32,538 bases of DNA. It comes from Thermoclostridium sp036562185. GTDB taxonomy: Bacteria > Bacillota > Clostridia > DSM-8532. Shown one piece after another: positions 23,712 through 32,200 of this stretch. The position numbers and the translations under genes were made by a program. Position 1 is the first letter of the stretch. Each line of letters starts with the position of its first letter. The notes under the pieces were generated by a model. That model had not been told where the DNA came from, did not search any database, and was given only the letters and a program-made list of their open reading frames with translations. The stretch covers positions 1 through 32,538 of the forward strand of contig DATCKN010000043.1 of assembly GCA_036562185.1 (NCBI GenBank), in the 5' to 3' direction.

Positions 23712-24984
23712 TACAAAAAATGAAGCCGCATGGAATCAGCTTTTTGAAAAATACAGCATATTAGAGGAAATAGAAAAACACGGGATGTTTGAAATTACTT
23801 CAAACCAGATAAATGAGTACAGAGAAGCAAGGCTGATGACTAAATTTGATCACAGGAAGAACCTGCCCGAAATTTTTAAAAAGCATAGGCTTTCCATTCT
23901 GCCGATTACCAGGGGAAGTTATTTGATTTCTCAGTTTGAAGCATATAAAGATTTTGAAGAAAAAAACACCGAAGTCGTTAAAGTGCCATTCCCGGCATTT
24001 ATTGAAAGCATTGACTATGAAAATATAACAAGCGAATCGGCCGCTTTAAACTGTGCTTATGTTTCAGGAATTCTGGCTGACTTTACAGAAGATGACGGGC
24101 TGATGCCAACGGTAAGCGGAAGAATGGGCTCTGATACGTTTAAGTTTTCCATTAAAACTTATTCGGGAGCATATGTCCTGGTGGATGTCAACAATTCCCA
24201 GATTGAAATAGACGGCGGTTTTGAGGGGATGGAGACTCTTTCTCTGATTGAAGCCAAAAATTCTCTTTCTGATGACTTTCTGATACGCCAGTTATATTAT
24301 CCGTACAGGCTGTGGAAAAACAAAATCGGGAAAAAAGTTAAGCCGCTGTTCATGACATATTCTAACGGAATATTTACCTTTTATGAATACGAGTTCATGG
24401 ATCCTTACTGTTATAACTCCCTTGAATTGATTAAGCAAAAAAGGTATAGAATTGAAGAAACCGAAATTTCCGTTGATGACATAGTAGATGTGATGAAAAG
24501 GGTAAGAATTGTGGAAGAACCTGAAATTCCGTTTCCACAGGCCGACTCTTTCAAAAGAATAGTAAACCTGTGCGAACTTCTGAATGAGTCGGATTTAACC
24601 CGGGATGAAATAACTTCAAATTATGACTTTGATCCAAGGCAAACAAGTTATTACACTGACGCAGGTAGGTATCTGGGACTTATAGACAAGCGGAGGGAAG
24701 ACGGGCAGATACTGTTTTCCCTGACCGATGAAGGGCGAAGATTATTTAGGCTAAAATATAAACCAAGGCAGTTGAAGCTTGTGGAATTAATTTTATCGCA
24801 TAAAGCCTTTTATGACACATTTAAATTGAGCATGGAAAAATGCCAGATCCCTTCCAAGCATGAAATCGTGCAGATTATGATGAACAGCAACTTATACAAT
24901 GTTAAATCCGAAGATACCTTTTACAGGCGGGCAGCATCAGTAGCAGGGTGGATAAACTGGATATTGGAACTTACCAGATTATAA
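23704..24984 (+). CDS. Type II restriction endonuclease, PD-(D/E)xK type
   Basis: 426 residues. A PD-(D/E)xK-like centre is visible as QIEIDGGFEG (Asp170) followed 13 residues later by IEAK (Glu183, Lys185), then DDFLIRQLYYPYRLW. The N-terminal half may make base contacts. Residues from about 295 (VNLCELLNESDLTRDEI...YYTDAGRYLGLI) look like a winged helix. It overlaps the adenine methyltransferase gene by eight bases, which is the main reason for a restriction role. A terminator follows directly. I recognise the family pattern as one annotated type II restriction enzyme but cannot give a prototype or site. Confidence 0.8.
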   Translation: MSDTKNEAAWNQLFEKYSILEEIEKHGMFEITSNQINEYREARLMTKFDHRKNLPEIFKKHRLSILPITRGSYLISQFEAYKDFEEKNTEVVKVPFPAFIESIDYENITSESAALNCAYVSGILADFTEDDGLMPTVSGRMGSDTFKFSIKTYSGAYVLVDVNNSQIEIDGGFEGMETLSLIEAKNSLSDDFLIRQLYYPYRLWKNKIGKKVKPLFMTYSNGIFTFYEYEFMDPYCYNSLELIKQKRYRIEETEISVDDIVDVMKRVRIVEEPEIPFPQADSFKRIVNLCELLNESDLTRDEITSNYDFDPRQTSYYTDAGRYLGLIDKRREDGQILFSLTDEGRRLFRLKYKPRQLKLVELILSHKAFYDTFKLSMEKCQIPSKHEIVQIMMNSNLYNVKSEDTFYRRAASVAGWINWILELTRL

Positions 24985-24995
24985 GAAGAAAAAAG

Positions 24996-25036
24996 CAGGG
25001 ACGGTTTGGATGAAAGTAAAACCGTCCCGCTGTTTT
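24996..25036 (+). terminator. Intrinsic terminator after the restriction gene
   Basis: GGGACGGTTT at 24998-25007 pairs with AAACCGTCCC at 25019-25028. The stem is extended by CA (24996-24997) across a two-base bulge to TG (25031-25032). TTTT follows at 25033-25036. It lies 12 bases after the endonuclease stop. Confidence 0.85.
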
Positions 25037-25170
25037 ACTGTCTTTGGGAATGGAAAGATATCGTTTACAATGATATCATGTATTAAACATGTTAATTTCA
25101 ATTTTCAAAAATTTATATTATACTTTTTTCAGAATGGTAAAGCAAATCAATTAGTGTGGGTTGATAGCAG

Positions 25171-25845
25171 ATGAAGAGGATTTTAATATTGGAAGATGAC
25201 GAGAATTTGAACAGGGGAATCAGCCTGAAGCTTAGAAAAGAAGGATATGAGGTTTTGCCTGCATACACTGTCAGGGAAGCAAAGGATATTTTTGAAAATG
25301 AACATGTAGATCTCGTTATCAGTGATATTACACTGCCCGATGGTAACGGGCTGGATTTTGGCAGGGCAGTAAGGGAGAAAAGCAATGTGTTCTTGATTTA
25401 CCTTACTGCGATGGATCAGGAAATTGATATTGTAAACGGCTATGATACCGGTGCGGACGATTATATCACAAAGCCTTTTTCGGTGAATATACTGACCTCA
25501 AAAGTAAATGCGTTTATGAGAAGGGTAAGCGAAACAGAAGAAGGTGTGCTCCTGTCGGGGGATATTGAAGTATCTGTGAAAAAAATGCAGGTTAAAAAGG
25601 CGGGTACATTGATTCCCTTAAGTAAAACCGAACTGCAGCTTCTTATATACCTTCTTGAAAACGCAGGCTGTATTTTATCCAAGGAGAGTATTTTGGATAA
25701 GGTATGGGGTGTGGACGGCCAGTTTGTTGATGACAATACTGTGACGGTGAATATAAGCCGGCTGAAAAGCAAGCTCAGGACAGACTGTATTGCAAATGTA
25801 AGAGGATTGGGATATTTATGGACAGGAAAGGTAACAAGAAAATAG
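25171..25845 (+). CDS. OmpR-family response regulator, BceR/VirR-like
   Basis: 224 residues. The receiver has LEDDENL at the acidic pocket, Asp52 in VISDITLPDGNG, and YLTAMD and TKPFS. A winged helix has LSKTELQLLIYLLENAG and the closing VNISRLKSKLR. It precedes a BceS-type kinase (28-base overlap) and an FtsX-type transporter locus, the arrangement of antimicrobial-peptide sensing and detoxification modules. The regulator itself is intact although both downstream partners are damaged. The ribosome binding site before the ATG at 25171 is weak; a TATACT at 25119-25124 is a -10 candidate. Confidence 0.9.
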   Translation: MKRILILEDDENLNRGISLKLRKEGYEVLPAYTVREAKDIFENEHVDLVISDITLPDGNGLDFGRAVREKSNVFLIYLTAMDQEIDIVNGYDTGADDYITKPFSVNILTSKVNAFMRRVSETEEGVLLSGDIEVSVKKMQVKKAGTLIPLSKTELQLLIYLLENAGCILSKESILDKVWGVDGQFVDDNTVTVNISRLKSKLRTDCIANVRGLGYLWTGKVTRK

Positions 25846-26973
25846 GCTACATACTTTGGGCACTGTCAGCCGTTTTTTTGGTCATGTCATTCTCTTTTTT
25901 CAGTTTCAGGTGCAAAGAAAAAATCCATAGCGACCAATTGAAGGAATTGGTTGTTATATACCCTGACATTGAAAGAGAATTAAAGGATAACTTTTCATTT
26001 TACCAGGATCATATTAACCGTTTGGAACTGGCTGCGATGGCAACAATGGTTTCCCTTGTACTTATTTCAGGCGGCATTCTGGTATTGATGGAAAAACGGG
26101 AAAAAAGAAAAACCGAAGCGGTATTTAACAATGAATTTGATTTAATATATGAACAGCTTCAAAGATTTATTAAAGGTAATTTTGAAATTCTCCCTTCTCT
26201 AAATAAAAAAAGTGCTCTTGAAAAAACCGAAAACGTACATGAGAAACTTAAGGAACTGAGCTATTATTATTCTGATTTGAAATTACGCCTGCAAGAAGAG
26301 GAAAACAATACAAAAGCATTGATTACAAACATCTCCCACCAGTTGAAAACACCGCTTGCGTCCATTCGCATGTGCAATGAACTTATTAAATCGTCGGAAT
26401 TGTCAGAAAACGAGATAAGGGATTTTCTCGCCGCGGAAGCACGTGAAATTGAAAGGATGGAAGTGTTGCTGGGTGAACTGGTGAAGCTTTCACGGCTTGA
26501 AAACAATATGATTCAGATAAAGCCTGTGAAGAACAGCCTGAAACCGACCATAAGCGAAGCTGTCAGCCAGATTTTTATGAAGGCTCATGCAAAGAATATT
26601 GAGATTTGTGTGGATATGGAAAAAGATATAATTATTCCATGACAGGAAATGGACGGTGGAAGCCCTTGTAAATATTCTGGAAAATGCGGTGAAATATTCT
26701 GAACCGGGGACTTCAATTAGTATCAGGGCCAGTTTCTTGCCAAACAGTGTATTGCTTGAAATTGAAGATGAAGGAATCGGGATCCAGGAAGAAGAAGTAC
26801 ATAAGATTTTCAAAAGGTTTTACAGAGGCAGCAGGGCAAAAGAACTGGTCAAGGAAGGAGCAGGCGTTGGCCTGTATCTGGCACGGAACATAATTGAGCA
26901 GCAGGGCGGGACGATTATTGCGAAAAGGAAGCCTGAGCGTGGAACCATTTTTAAAATCGTGTTACCTTTCTGA
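25818..26973 (+). pseudogene. BceS-like sensor histidine kinase, frameshifted
   Basis: The first frame (25818-26642) gives two membrane helices (about 9-29 and 72-93) around a short extracytoplasmic loop, and a HisKA motif with His174 in ITNISHQLKTPLASIR. It stops at TGA 26640-26642 in the middle of the kinase. The adjacent frame continues without a gap from CAT at 26638 (HDRKWTVEALVNILENAVKYS, then EDEGIGI, FKRFYRGS, GAGVGLYLARNII) to 26973. Joined, the two give a full kinase. A missing two-base CA or AC (expected IIPHDRKW) or one extra C would explain the break. It is either a real inactivating mutation or a sequence error. The gene overlaps the regulator gene by 28 bases. Confidence 0.88.
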
Positions 26974-26980
26974 ATGCTTT

Positions 26981-27020
26981 AAAACCCTTACAAAACTGTT
27001 ATGGTTGTTGTAAGGGTTTT
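26981..27020. promoter_or_regulatory. Inverted repeat upstream of the transporter: BceR-type operator or terminator
   Basis: AAAACCCTTACAA at 26981-26993 is perfectly complementary to TTGTAAGGGTTTT at 27008-27020 (13 bp, 14-base loop), which could end the kinase transcript. The left arm also contains TTACA-AAAC-TGTTA at 26988-27001, close to the TNACA-N4-TGTNA pattern known for BceR-type regulators of peptide transporters. Both roles are possible. Confidence 0.5.
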
Positions 27021-27087
27021 GTAATGTTGCAAGTGTAGGATATGCTCAAATGAAAAAATCTTTACACATGGAGTGAGGAGAGTTCAT

Positions 27088-27231
27088 ATGAGTGTGATTG
27101 CTGAAGTCCGTGATTTGGTAAAGTATTATTATAATGGCGATAATGTGGTCAAGGCTGTGGATCATATAGATTTGGAAATAGAAAGGGGAAAATTTACCTT
27201 TTTCTTATTCCAACCATCGGATATGACATGA
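27088..27231 (+). pseudogene. Truncated ABC transporter ATPase, N-terminal fragment
   Basis: The frame starts at ATG 27088 and reads MSVIAEVRDLVKYYY, continuing to DHIDLEIERGKFT, the standard beginning of a MacB/BceA-type ATPase up to the strand just before Walker A. After residue 37 homology stops abruptly, ten foreign codons follow, and TGA ends the frame at 27229-27231. No Walker A, signature or Walker B is present anywhere nearby, so the rest of the ATPase (about 190 residues or more) is missing. The DNA continues directly into a permease frame, so an internal deletion removed the ATPase body and the beginning of the permease. Confidence 0.85.
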
Positions 27232-29561
27232 TTAAGTGCCAACAAGCAGTTATCAATGAAATATACCCTGACTGGCATGCCTTATACAGAAGCGTATCAA
27301 AAGAGACGGCAAAAAAACTGGCTGCACATCACTTGGTTGAACGCTGGGGACTTCGCTGTGATGCAGGTTTTTTCGCAGTTGAAGATGCCGATATTGCAAT
27401 GATATACCTGGATGCCGAAGGATTCGATATGTATAACCTGAAGCTTTCGGAAGGCAGGCTTCCCGAAGCCGAAAATGAAATTGTTGTTTCAAAAGGGATA
27501 TTAAATGTGCTTTCCCAGTCCGGGCAAATTGGAGATACAATAACTGTACCATACCAGATTCTCAGGGATGGAGGCCTGGATTTTATTCAGAAAAAGGACT
27601 TTGTAATTTGTGGCTTAGTTGCTGGCGCAGAGACTGACACAAAAAGCAGATACACTGCTTTTGTATCAAAAGCCTTTATAGAGAGTGAAATTCCGCCTGA
27701 ACAGGTGTTTTACAGTTTTTTATTCCGGGTATCGGCCGAAGATTCTGTGACCACTGAAGAACTGGAAGAAAGAATCAATTATCTTGCCGGGCAGTTTAAT
27801 ATACCCGAACAGTCGGTAAGAATAAATAAGGATTATTTATGGGCTAATTATATTGATCCGGCCTATGTTCCCGGCATTATTTCTATAATGCTGATTATCG
27901 TCGCTGCGGGTGTGATTACGATTTACAGCATTTATTATGTTTCCATGGCAGAACGTGTACAGGAATATGGCAGGATTAAAGCCATCGGTGCCACTCAGTT
28001 TCAGCTACGCAGGATTGTGCTTATGGAAGGAATGATTGTGGCAGGGATTGCTATACCTCCGGGGCTTCTCGCAGGAACTGCTTTGACCAGGTATGTGTTT
28101 TCGGTCATATTTAAACTATATAAAAATGAGAATCAGATTGTGACGTTGACTAAAGAACTTGTTATGAACGGAAAAGTACAGCTTTACCATCTGTGGATAT
28201 ATCTTATTGCCATAGGTGTTGCTCTGGTAACGGTTTATGTATCTTTGCTTCGCCCGATGAAAACAGCGTCAAAGGTATCCGAAATGGAAGCCATACGCTA
28301 CCAGGACGGGCAATCTTATAAAGGCGGCAAAAAACAAAGAAAAGGATATACAGACATTACGGTTGGACGGCTTACGAAAATATACCTTGCCGGCAACAAA
28401 AGAAAAAGCGCCATTACAATCTGTTCCATGGCAATCACCGGTTTATTCTTTATGGTTGTTGCCACGGTATTGTCCTGCGCTACTCCGGATGAAGTAACTA
28501 ATAACCTGATTTTATGTGAATATGAGATTTCACCTGTAGTTGAGATTAATAACAAGGAACATCCCGAACGGGAATGGGGAGAAGTACAAAAAAACAATCC
28601 GCTTACTGAGGAGCTGAAAAATCAAATTTTACAGATTGACGGAATCATTTCAGTGGAATGTTCCAAAGGAACATATGTAATGTCGGATTCGTTTGACGGG
28701 GACAGGGTGTGGATTGCAGGCATCCCGGAAAGCAGAAAAGAGCAGATAGAAAGCGGAATTATTGAAGGAAATGTTACGTATGAGGAATTAACTGCCGGTG
28801 ATAAAGTTATAATGGATAAAAATATGCTGCACTGGTTTCCCGGGCTGAAAATTGGTGACGTACTGGATGTTATTGTTGAAGATGGGAGAGGAACGCACAG
28901 AAGGCAACTGGAAATTGCGGCAATTGGGGATTATCCTCTGGGTCTGACAAATTATTGCTTTCTGATTATGGCTGAAAAAGGACTTGAAACGTTCAGTGAC
29001 TATAATTTGAATTATTATTATCATATATTTGCCAAAGAGAAATACAATGCAGACGTGGAAGCAAAACTTAATGCAATCGTTGAAGAAAACGGGCGGATAG
29101 AGATGAGGACGTGGAAGAATGAATTTGAGGAGTACAAATCGCAAATGGCAGTGACAAGAAGCTTTTGTTATGCCTTTCTTGGTATACTGGGTGCGATATG
29201 CATTATGAATATGATTAACACAATGCTCCATAGTGTACACATCAGAAAAAAAGAGATCGGAATACTGCAGGCTGTAGGAATGTCAGATACACAGCTCAGA
29301 AAAATGCTTCAACTGGAAGGTTTGTTTTATACAGCAGGAACATTGATTGTTGCAGTTGGCGGAGGAAGCCTTGCAGGTTATCCTGTTTTTCTCTGGGCCA
29401 AAGATAAAGGCATTTTCAGTATCAGGAATTATCATTATCCAGCAGAAGCTGCGATAGTTGTTGTACTTGTGCTTGTAATCGTCCAGTCCCTTCTGACATT
29501 GGCACTTGGAAAATCAATGAAGAAAGAATCCTTAATTGAAAGGATCCGGTTCAACAATTAA
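27228..29561 (+). CDS. FtsX-type ABC transporter permease, 5'-truncated
   Basis: 777 residues from ATG 27228. Homology-like sequence extends upstream in frame to about 27201 (LFLIPTIGYDMIKCQQ), showing that the annotated start is not the original one. The protein has an extracytoplasmic domain at the N-terminus, helices at about 215-240, 262-290 and 315-338, then at about 388-410, a second large extracytoplasmic domain, and three C-terminal helices (about 640-665, 695-720, 735-760). The usual first membrane helix is absent, as is a complete ATPase partner. BceB/MacB-type permeases need both, so function is doubtful. The stop codon of the ATPase fragment overlaps this ATG, probably by chance at a deletion joint. 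A terminator follows at once. Confidence 0.8.
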   Translation: MIKCQQAVINEIYPDWHALYRSVSKETAKKLAAHHLVERWGLRCDAGFFAVEDADIAMIYLDAEGFDMYNLKLSEGRLPEAENEIVVSKGILNVLSQSGQIGDTITVPYQILRDGGLDFIQKKDFVICGLVAGAETDTKSRYTAFVSKAFIESEIPPEQVFYSFLFRVSAEDSVTTEELEERINYLAGQFNIPEQSVRINKDYLWANYIDPAYVPGIISIMLIIVAAGVITIYSIYYVSMAERVQEYGRIKAIGATQFQLRRIVLMEGMIVAGIAIPPGLLAGTALTRYVFSVIFKLYKNENQIVTLTKELVMNGKVQLYHLWIYLIAIGVALVTVYVSLLRPMKTASKVSEMEAIRYQDGQSYKGGKKQRKGYTDITVGRLTKIYLAGNKRKSAITICSMAITGLFFMVVATVLSCATPDEVTNNLILCEYEISPVVEINNKEHPEREWGEVQKNNPLTEELKNQILQIDGIISVECSKGTYVMSDSFDGDRVWIAGIPESRKEQIESGIIEGNVTYEELTAGDKVIMDKNMLHWFPGLKIGDVLDVIVEDGRGTHRRQLEIAAIGDYPLGLTNYCFLIMAEKGLETFSDYNLNYYYHIFAKEKYNADVEAKLNAIVEENGRIEMRTWKNEFEEYKSQMAVTRSFCYAFLGILGAICIMNMINTMLHSVHIRKKEIGILQAVGMSDTQLRKMLQLEGLFYTAGTLIVAVGGGSLAGYPVFLWAKDKGIFSIRNYHYPAEAAIVVVLVLVIVQSLLTLALGKSMKKESLIERIRFNN

Positions 29562-29565
29562 AAAT

Positions 29566-29592
29566 GAACCGAGCAAGAGGACGGTTCTTTTT
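29566..29592 (+). terminator. Intrinsic terminator after the permease
   Basis: GAACCG at 29566-29571 pairs with CGGTTC at 29582-29587 around a 10-base loop, followed by TTTTT at 29588-29592. It starts five bases after the permease stop codon. Confidence 0.75.
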
Positions 29593-29832
29593 ACTTCCCG
29601 GAAAGGGAACCGGTTCAAATTTAGAAGATATCTTATGGCAGATGTGAACAAACCTTTTAGTATAACTTTTATTGTATCCGATGCATATGGAAACTCTGAT
29701 ACAAAAACTATGATACTTCAGACAGAAAATACAATGCATTACGGTTGTACTGTATTTGATTATAAAACGAAAAAAGAAAGTTAATTATAAAAATAAAGGA
29801 GAATATTTACAATATACTGATGCTTAGCATAG
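29593..29832 (+). other. Intergenic region with an unassigned short frame
   Basis: A frame with ATG at 29635 runs to TAA at 29782-29784 (49 residues). Its middle, PFSITFIVSDAYGNSDTKTM, resembles a strand pair of a PKD- or Ig-like extracellular domain. It has only a weak ribosome binding site and sits between two terminators. It may be a small gene or a remnant of a larger surface protein. Nothing else is visible. Confidence 0.3.
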
Positions 29833-29867
29833 GAACGGTACCTGAGAGCAGGGTCCGTTCTTTTTTT
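29833..29867 (+). terminator. Strong intrinsic terminator upstream of feoAB
   Basis: GAACGG at 29833-29838 pairs with CCGTTC at 29855-29860. The stem is extended inward by ACC (29840-29842) with GGT (29852-29854) past one bulged T. A run of seven T follows at 29861-29867. It isolates the feo promoter from upstream transcription. Confidence 0.85.
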
Positions 29868-29888
29868 ATAAAAAAACTTGCTGTGTTA

Positions 29889-29940
29889 TTGACAAAAAAA
29901 TATCAATGTGGTATCACTAAGTTAGGTTTTCCTAACTTAG
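29889..29940 (+). promoter_or_regulatory. feoAB promoter with DtxR-type iron box
   Basis: TTGACA at 29889-29894 is a perfect -35; TATCAC at 29912-29917, after 17 bases, is the -10. Overlapping the expected start point, CTAAGTTAGG (29917-29926) and CCTAACTTAG (29931-29940) form a perfect 10-bp inverted repeat around TTTT. This closely resembles the DtxR/IdeR consensus (TTAGGTTAG followed by its complement). A further half-site, TCTAACTT, follows at 29946-29953. The placement fits repression by an iron- or manganese-loaded regulator, and such a gene lies 2.3 kb downstream. Confidence 0.85.
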
Positions 29941-29996
29941 AGAAATCTAACTTTTAATATTTACGTTCAGATAATTCATGCGGGGGGAGAGGTCAA

Positions 29997-30242
29997 GTGA
30001 AAAAAAGTAAAATATCTTCTGAAACAACTCAGAGTATTTATTATGCTGAGGACAATACCCAATGTATCATTACAGACACACCTGATTACAGCATATTAAA
30101 AAGCCTGGGTATTGTAAAAAATGCCAGCGTGAAAAAAGTATTTACCCATAAATTAGGCGGTCCGGTATTAGTCAGGGTAGGATCCAGAGAAATTGCCATT
30201 GGCAAGGATATTGCCGTCAGAATTATGGTAGGGGGGAAATAA
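29997..30242 (+). CDS. feoA: Ferrous iron transport protein FeoA
   Basis: 81 residues from a GTG start preceded by GGGGGGAGAGG. An SH3-like FeoA domain is visible from about residue 32 (ILKSLGIVKNASVKKVF, GGPVLVRVGSREIAIGKDIAVRIMV). FeoA is a small cytoplasmic partner needed for FeoB function. It has an N-terminal extension of about 30 residues without recognised motif, holding a single Cys23. feoB begins two bases after its stop codon, so the genes are co-transcribed under the iron box. Confidence 0.9.
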   Translation: MKKSKISSETTQSIYYAEDNTQCIITDTPDYSILKSLGIVKNASVKKVFTHKLGGPVLVRVGSREIAIGKDIAVRIMVGGK

Positions 30243-30243
30243 A

Positions 30244-32019
30244 ATGGCTTCTTGTCATGAAGTAAATGAGGATGCAGAGATTTATAAAAAAGAAAATAAA
30301 ATTCTGTTAATGGGTAATCCCAATGTAGGAAAAAGCGTATTTTTTTCTGATATGACAGGTATTCATGTAATCAGTTCCAATTATGCAGGAACAACAGTGA
30401 CTTATACAGAAGGTACAGTCAAATTAGGAGATCAAAACTATACCTTAATAGACGTTCCCGGCACATATTCATTGGAAGCTACGTCAGAGGCTGAAGCGGT
30501 TGCCGTGCGATTCATGAACAGTAATCCGGTTGCTGTTATATGTGTATTAGATGCAACAAACCTGGAAAGAAATATTAAACTTGGTCTTGAAATTCAAAAA
30601 TTTAATATTCCCATTGTATATGCGTTAAATTTGGTTGACGTTGCTAAGCGGCATGGTTATGAAATAAATGCGGGTTTGCTCTCAAAAGAACTTGGAGCAC
30701 CGGTAATTCCTACGGTAGCTGTAAAAGGCGAGGGGATTAAAGATCTTAAAGAAGCTTTACAGAAAGTTTTAAGCCAGCCAAAAAATATATGCGGCAGTTG
30801 TGCTTCTTGCCCTGGATGTAAAGAAAATGAAATGGATGTCTGGGACAGGGCTAAAGAAATTGCTGCCAAAGTTCAGAAACAGGTAAATGGAGAATTAAGT
30901 TTTCTGGACAAGCTGGGAAGCAGTATGCTAAAGCCATGGCCCGGTATTCCAATAGCATTATTGGTTATTATCTTGTCAATAGGTGTTATCGTAGGCTTCG
31001 GAAAAGTGCTGCAGGATGGTATATTACTGCCGCTGGTAGATGGAATTATAGTTCCTTTTTTCAGAAAATTGTTTTCTTTAGTTATTCCGGAAGGCGTTTT
31101 GCTGAATGTTCTTATTGGCGAGTATGGTATATTTGTTATCGGGTTTGAATGGATTATTACACTGATTCTTCCGTATGTATTTTTGTTTTATGTTGTATTT
31201 TCGTTCCTGGAAGACTCGGGTATATTACCAAGATTAAGTGTCCTTTTTGACAATATAATGCGTAAATTTGGAGTCCAGGGCGGCAGCATGATTACCATTT
31301 TGATGGGCTATGGCTGTGCGGTACCGGCTATTATTGGGTCCAGAACCGCAACAACGAAGAAAGAACGATTGATTATAGCATCTGTTATCTGTTTCGCAGT
31401 GCCATGTATTTCACAAACAGGAGCGCTTATCAGCCTGTTTGCCAATTTTTCACCCTTGTTGCTGGTATTGATGTTCCTTTTGTCTTTTGCTGTCATGATG
31501 ACCGTATCCGGTATTCTGGGACGAGTACTAAAAGGAAAGGTTGATCCTTTGGTTATCGAGATTCCCAATTTATTGATGCCTAATGCAAAGGCATATGGGA
31601 AAAAGTTAATGCTGCGAATGAAGAATTTTTTGGTAGACGCTGAAGTGCCAATGCTTTTTTCAATTTTAGTTGCGGCTTTATTAAAGGAAACCGGTCTGTT
31701 GAATTATATTGCCGTATATCTGGAGCCCATTGTCAGCGGATGGCTTGGATTGCCTAAGGAAGCAGTAATTGCACTGATACTGGGTATTATCCGCCGCGAG
31801 ATGGCTGTGGCTCCTCTGCTGGAAATCGAAGGATTAACGGCATTACAGGCATTTGTGGGCGGAACGGTGGCATTGTTGTATTTGCCATGCCTTTCGGTAT
31901 TCGGAATTCTGACCAAGGAATTCAATTCAAAAGTAGCGCTTGCCATTGCATGTTCCACGGTTATTAATGCTTTACTTGTTGCAGGGCTGATTAACCAGAT
32001 TGCGCATATGATTATATAA
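30244..32019 (+). CDS. feoB: Ferrous iron transporter FeoB, compact form
   Basis: 591 residues. The N-terminal G domain has GNPNVGKS (24-31), switch region AGTTVTYTEG, DVPGTYSL and NLVD. A cysteine cluster C183-xx-C186-xx-C189-xx-C192 follows the G domain, where FeoB proteins usually have a longer helical GDI domain; here only about 45 residues lie between G domain and membrane. Multiple membrane helices start near 236 and include the Gate-type segments with MGYGCAVPAI and VICFAVPCISQTGAL, whose cysteines are typical of FeoB. It imports Fe(II) across the inner membrane. The length is shorter than the usual 650-800 residues but reads as complete. The ribosome binding site AGGGGGG lies inside the end of feoA. 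Confidence 0.93.
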   Translation: MASCHEVNEDAEIYKKENKILLMGNPNVGKSVFFSDMTGIHVISSNYAGTTVTYTEGTVKLGDQNYTLIDVPGTYSLEATSEAEAVAVRFMNSNPVAVICVLDATNLERNIKLGLEIQKFNIPIVYALNLVDVAKRHGYEINAGLLSKELGAPVIPTVAVKGEGIKDLKEALQKVLSQPKNICGSCASCPGCKENEMDVWDRAKEIAAKVQKQVNGELSFLDKLGSSMLKPWPGIPIALLVIILSIGVIVGFGKVLQDGILLPLVDGIIVPFFRKLFSLVIPEGVLLNVLIGEYGIFVIGFEWIITLILPYVFLFYVVFSFLEDSGILPRLSVLFDNIMRKFGVQGGSMITILMGYGCAVPAIIGSRTATTKKERLIIASVICFAVPCISQTGALISLFANFSPLLLVLMFLLSFAVMMTVSGILGRVLKGKVDPLVIEIPNLLMPNAKAYGKKLMLRMKNFLVDAEVPMLFSILVAALLKETGLLNYIAVYLEPIVSGWLGLPKEAVIALILGIIRREMAVAPLLEIEGLTALQAFVGGTVALLYLPCLSVFGILTKEFNSKVALAIACSTVINALLVAGLINQIAHMII

Positions 32020-32171
32020 CTCAATGTAAGCAGGTTTTTTTGAAACGGTTTATATTATACTATGGCCATAAAGGATTGCGGAAGTATTGCAGTAAGTCGG
32101 GATTCAATACCTATAGCCGCATATTACAGCATATAAGGGTTGTAAAGGAAAAGCCCGGTTTAAGCTTTATG

Positions 32172-32200
32172 TATATGAGGGGCCGGTGCCCCTTCATATG
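32172..32200. terminator. Hairpin between convergent feoB and the DtxR-type gene
   Basis: TATATGAGGGGC at 32172-32183 pairs with GCCCCTTCATATG at 32188-32200 with one bulged base and a 4-base loop. Neither strand has a strong T-run directly after the stem, so it is a likely but imperfect 3'-end structure. The remaining 250 bases between the genes hold no convincing coding sequence. Confidence 0.45.

Noticed and set aside
1066..24984. SIR2 gene and restriction pair as a single defence island
   Set aside because: They are separated by about 20 kb of housekeeping and signalling genes, so there is no support for a common island.
29820..29960. Short frame starting ATG at 29820 after an AAAGGAG-like sequence
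   Set aside because: It runs through the strong terminator and the iron box of feoAB, so coding use is unlikely.
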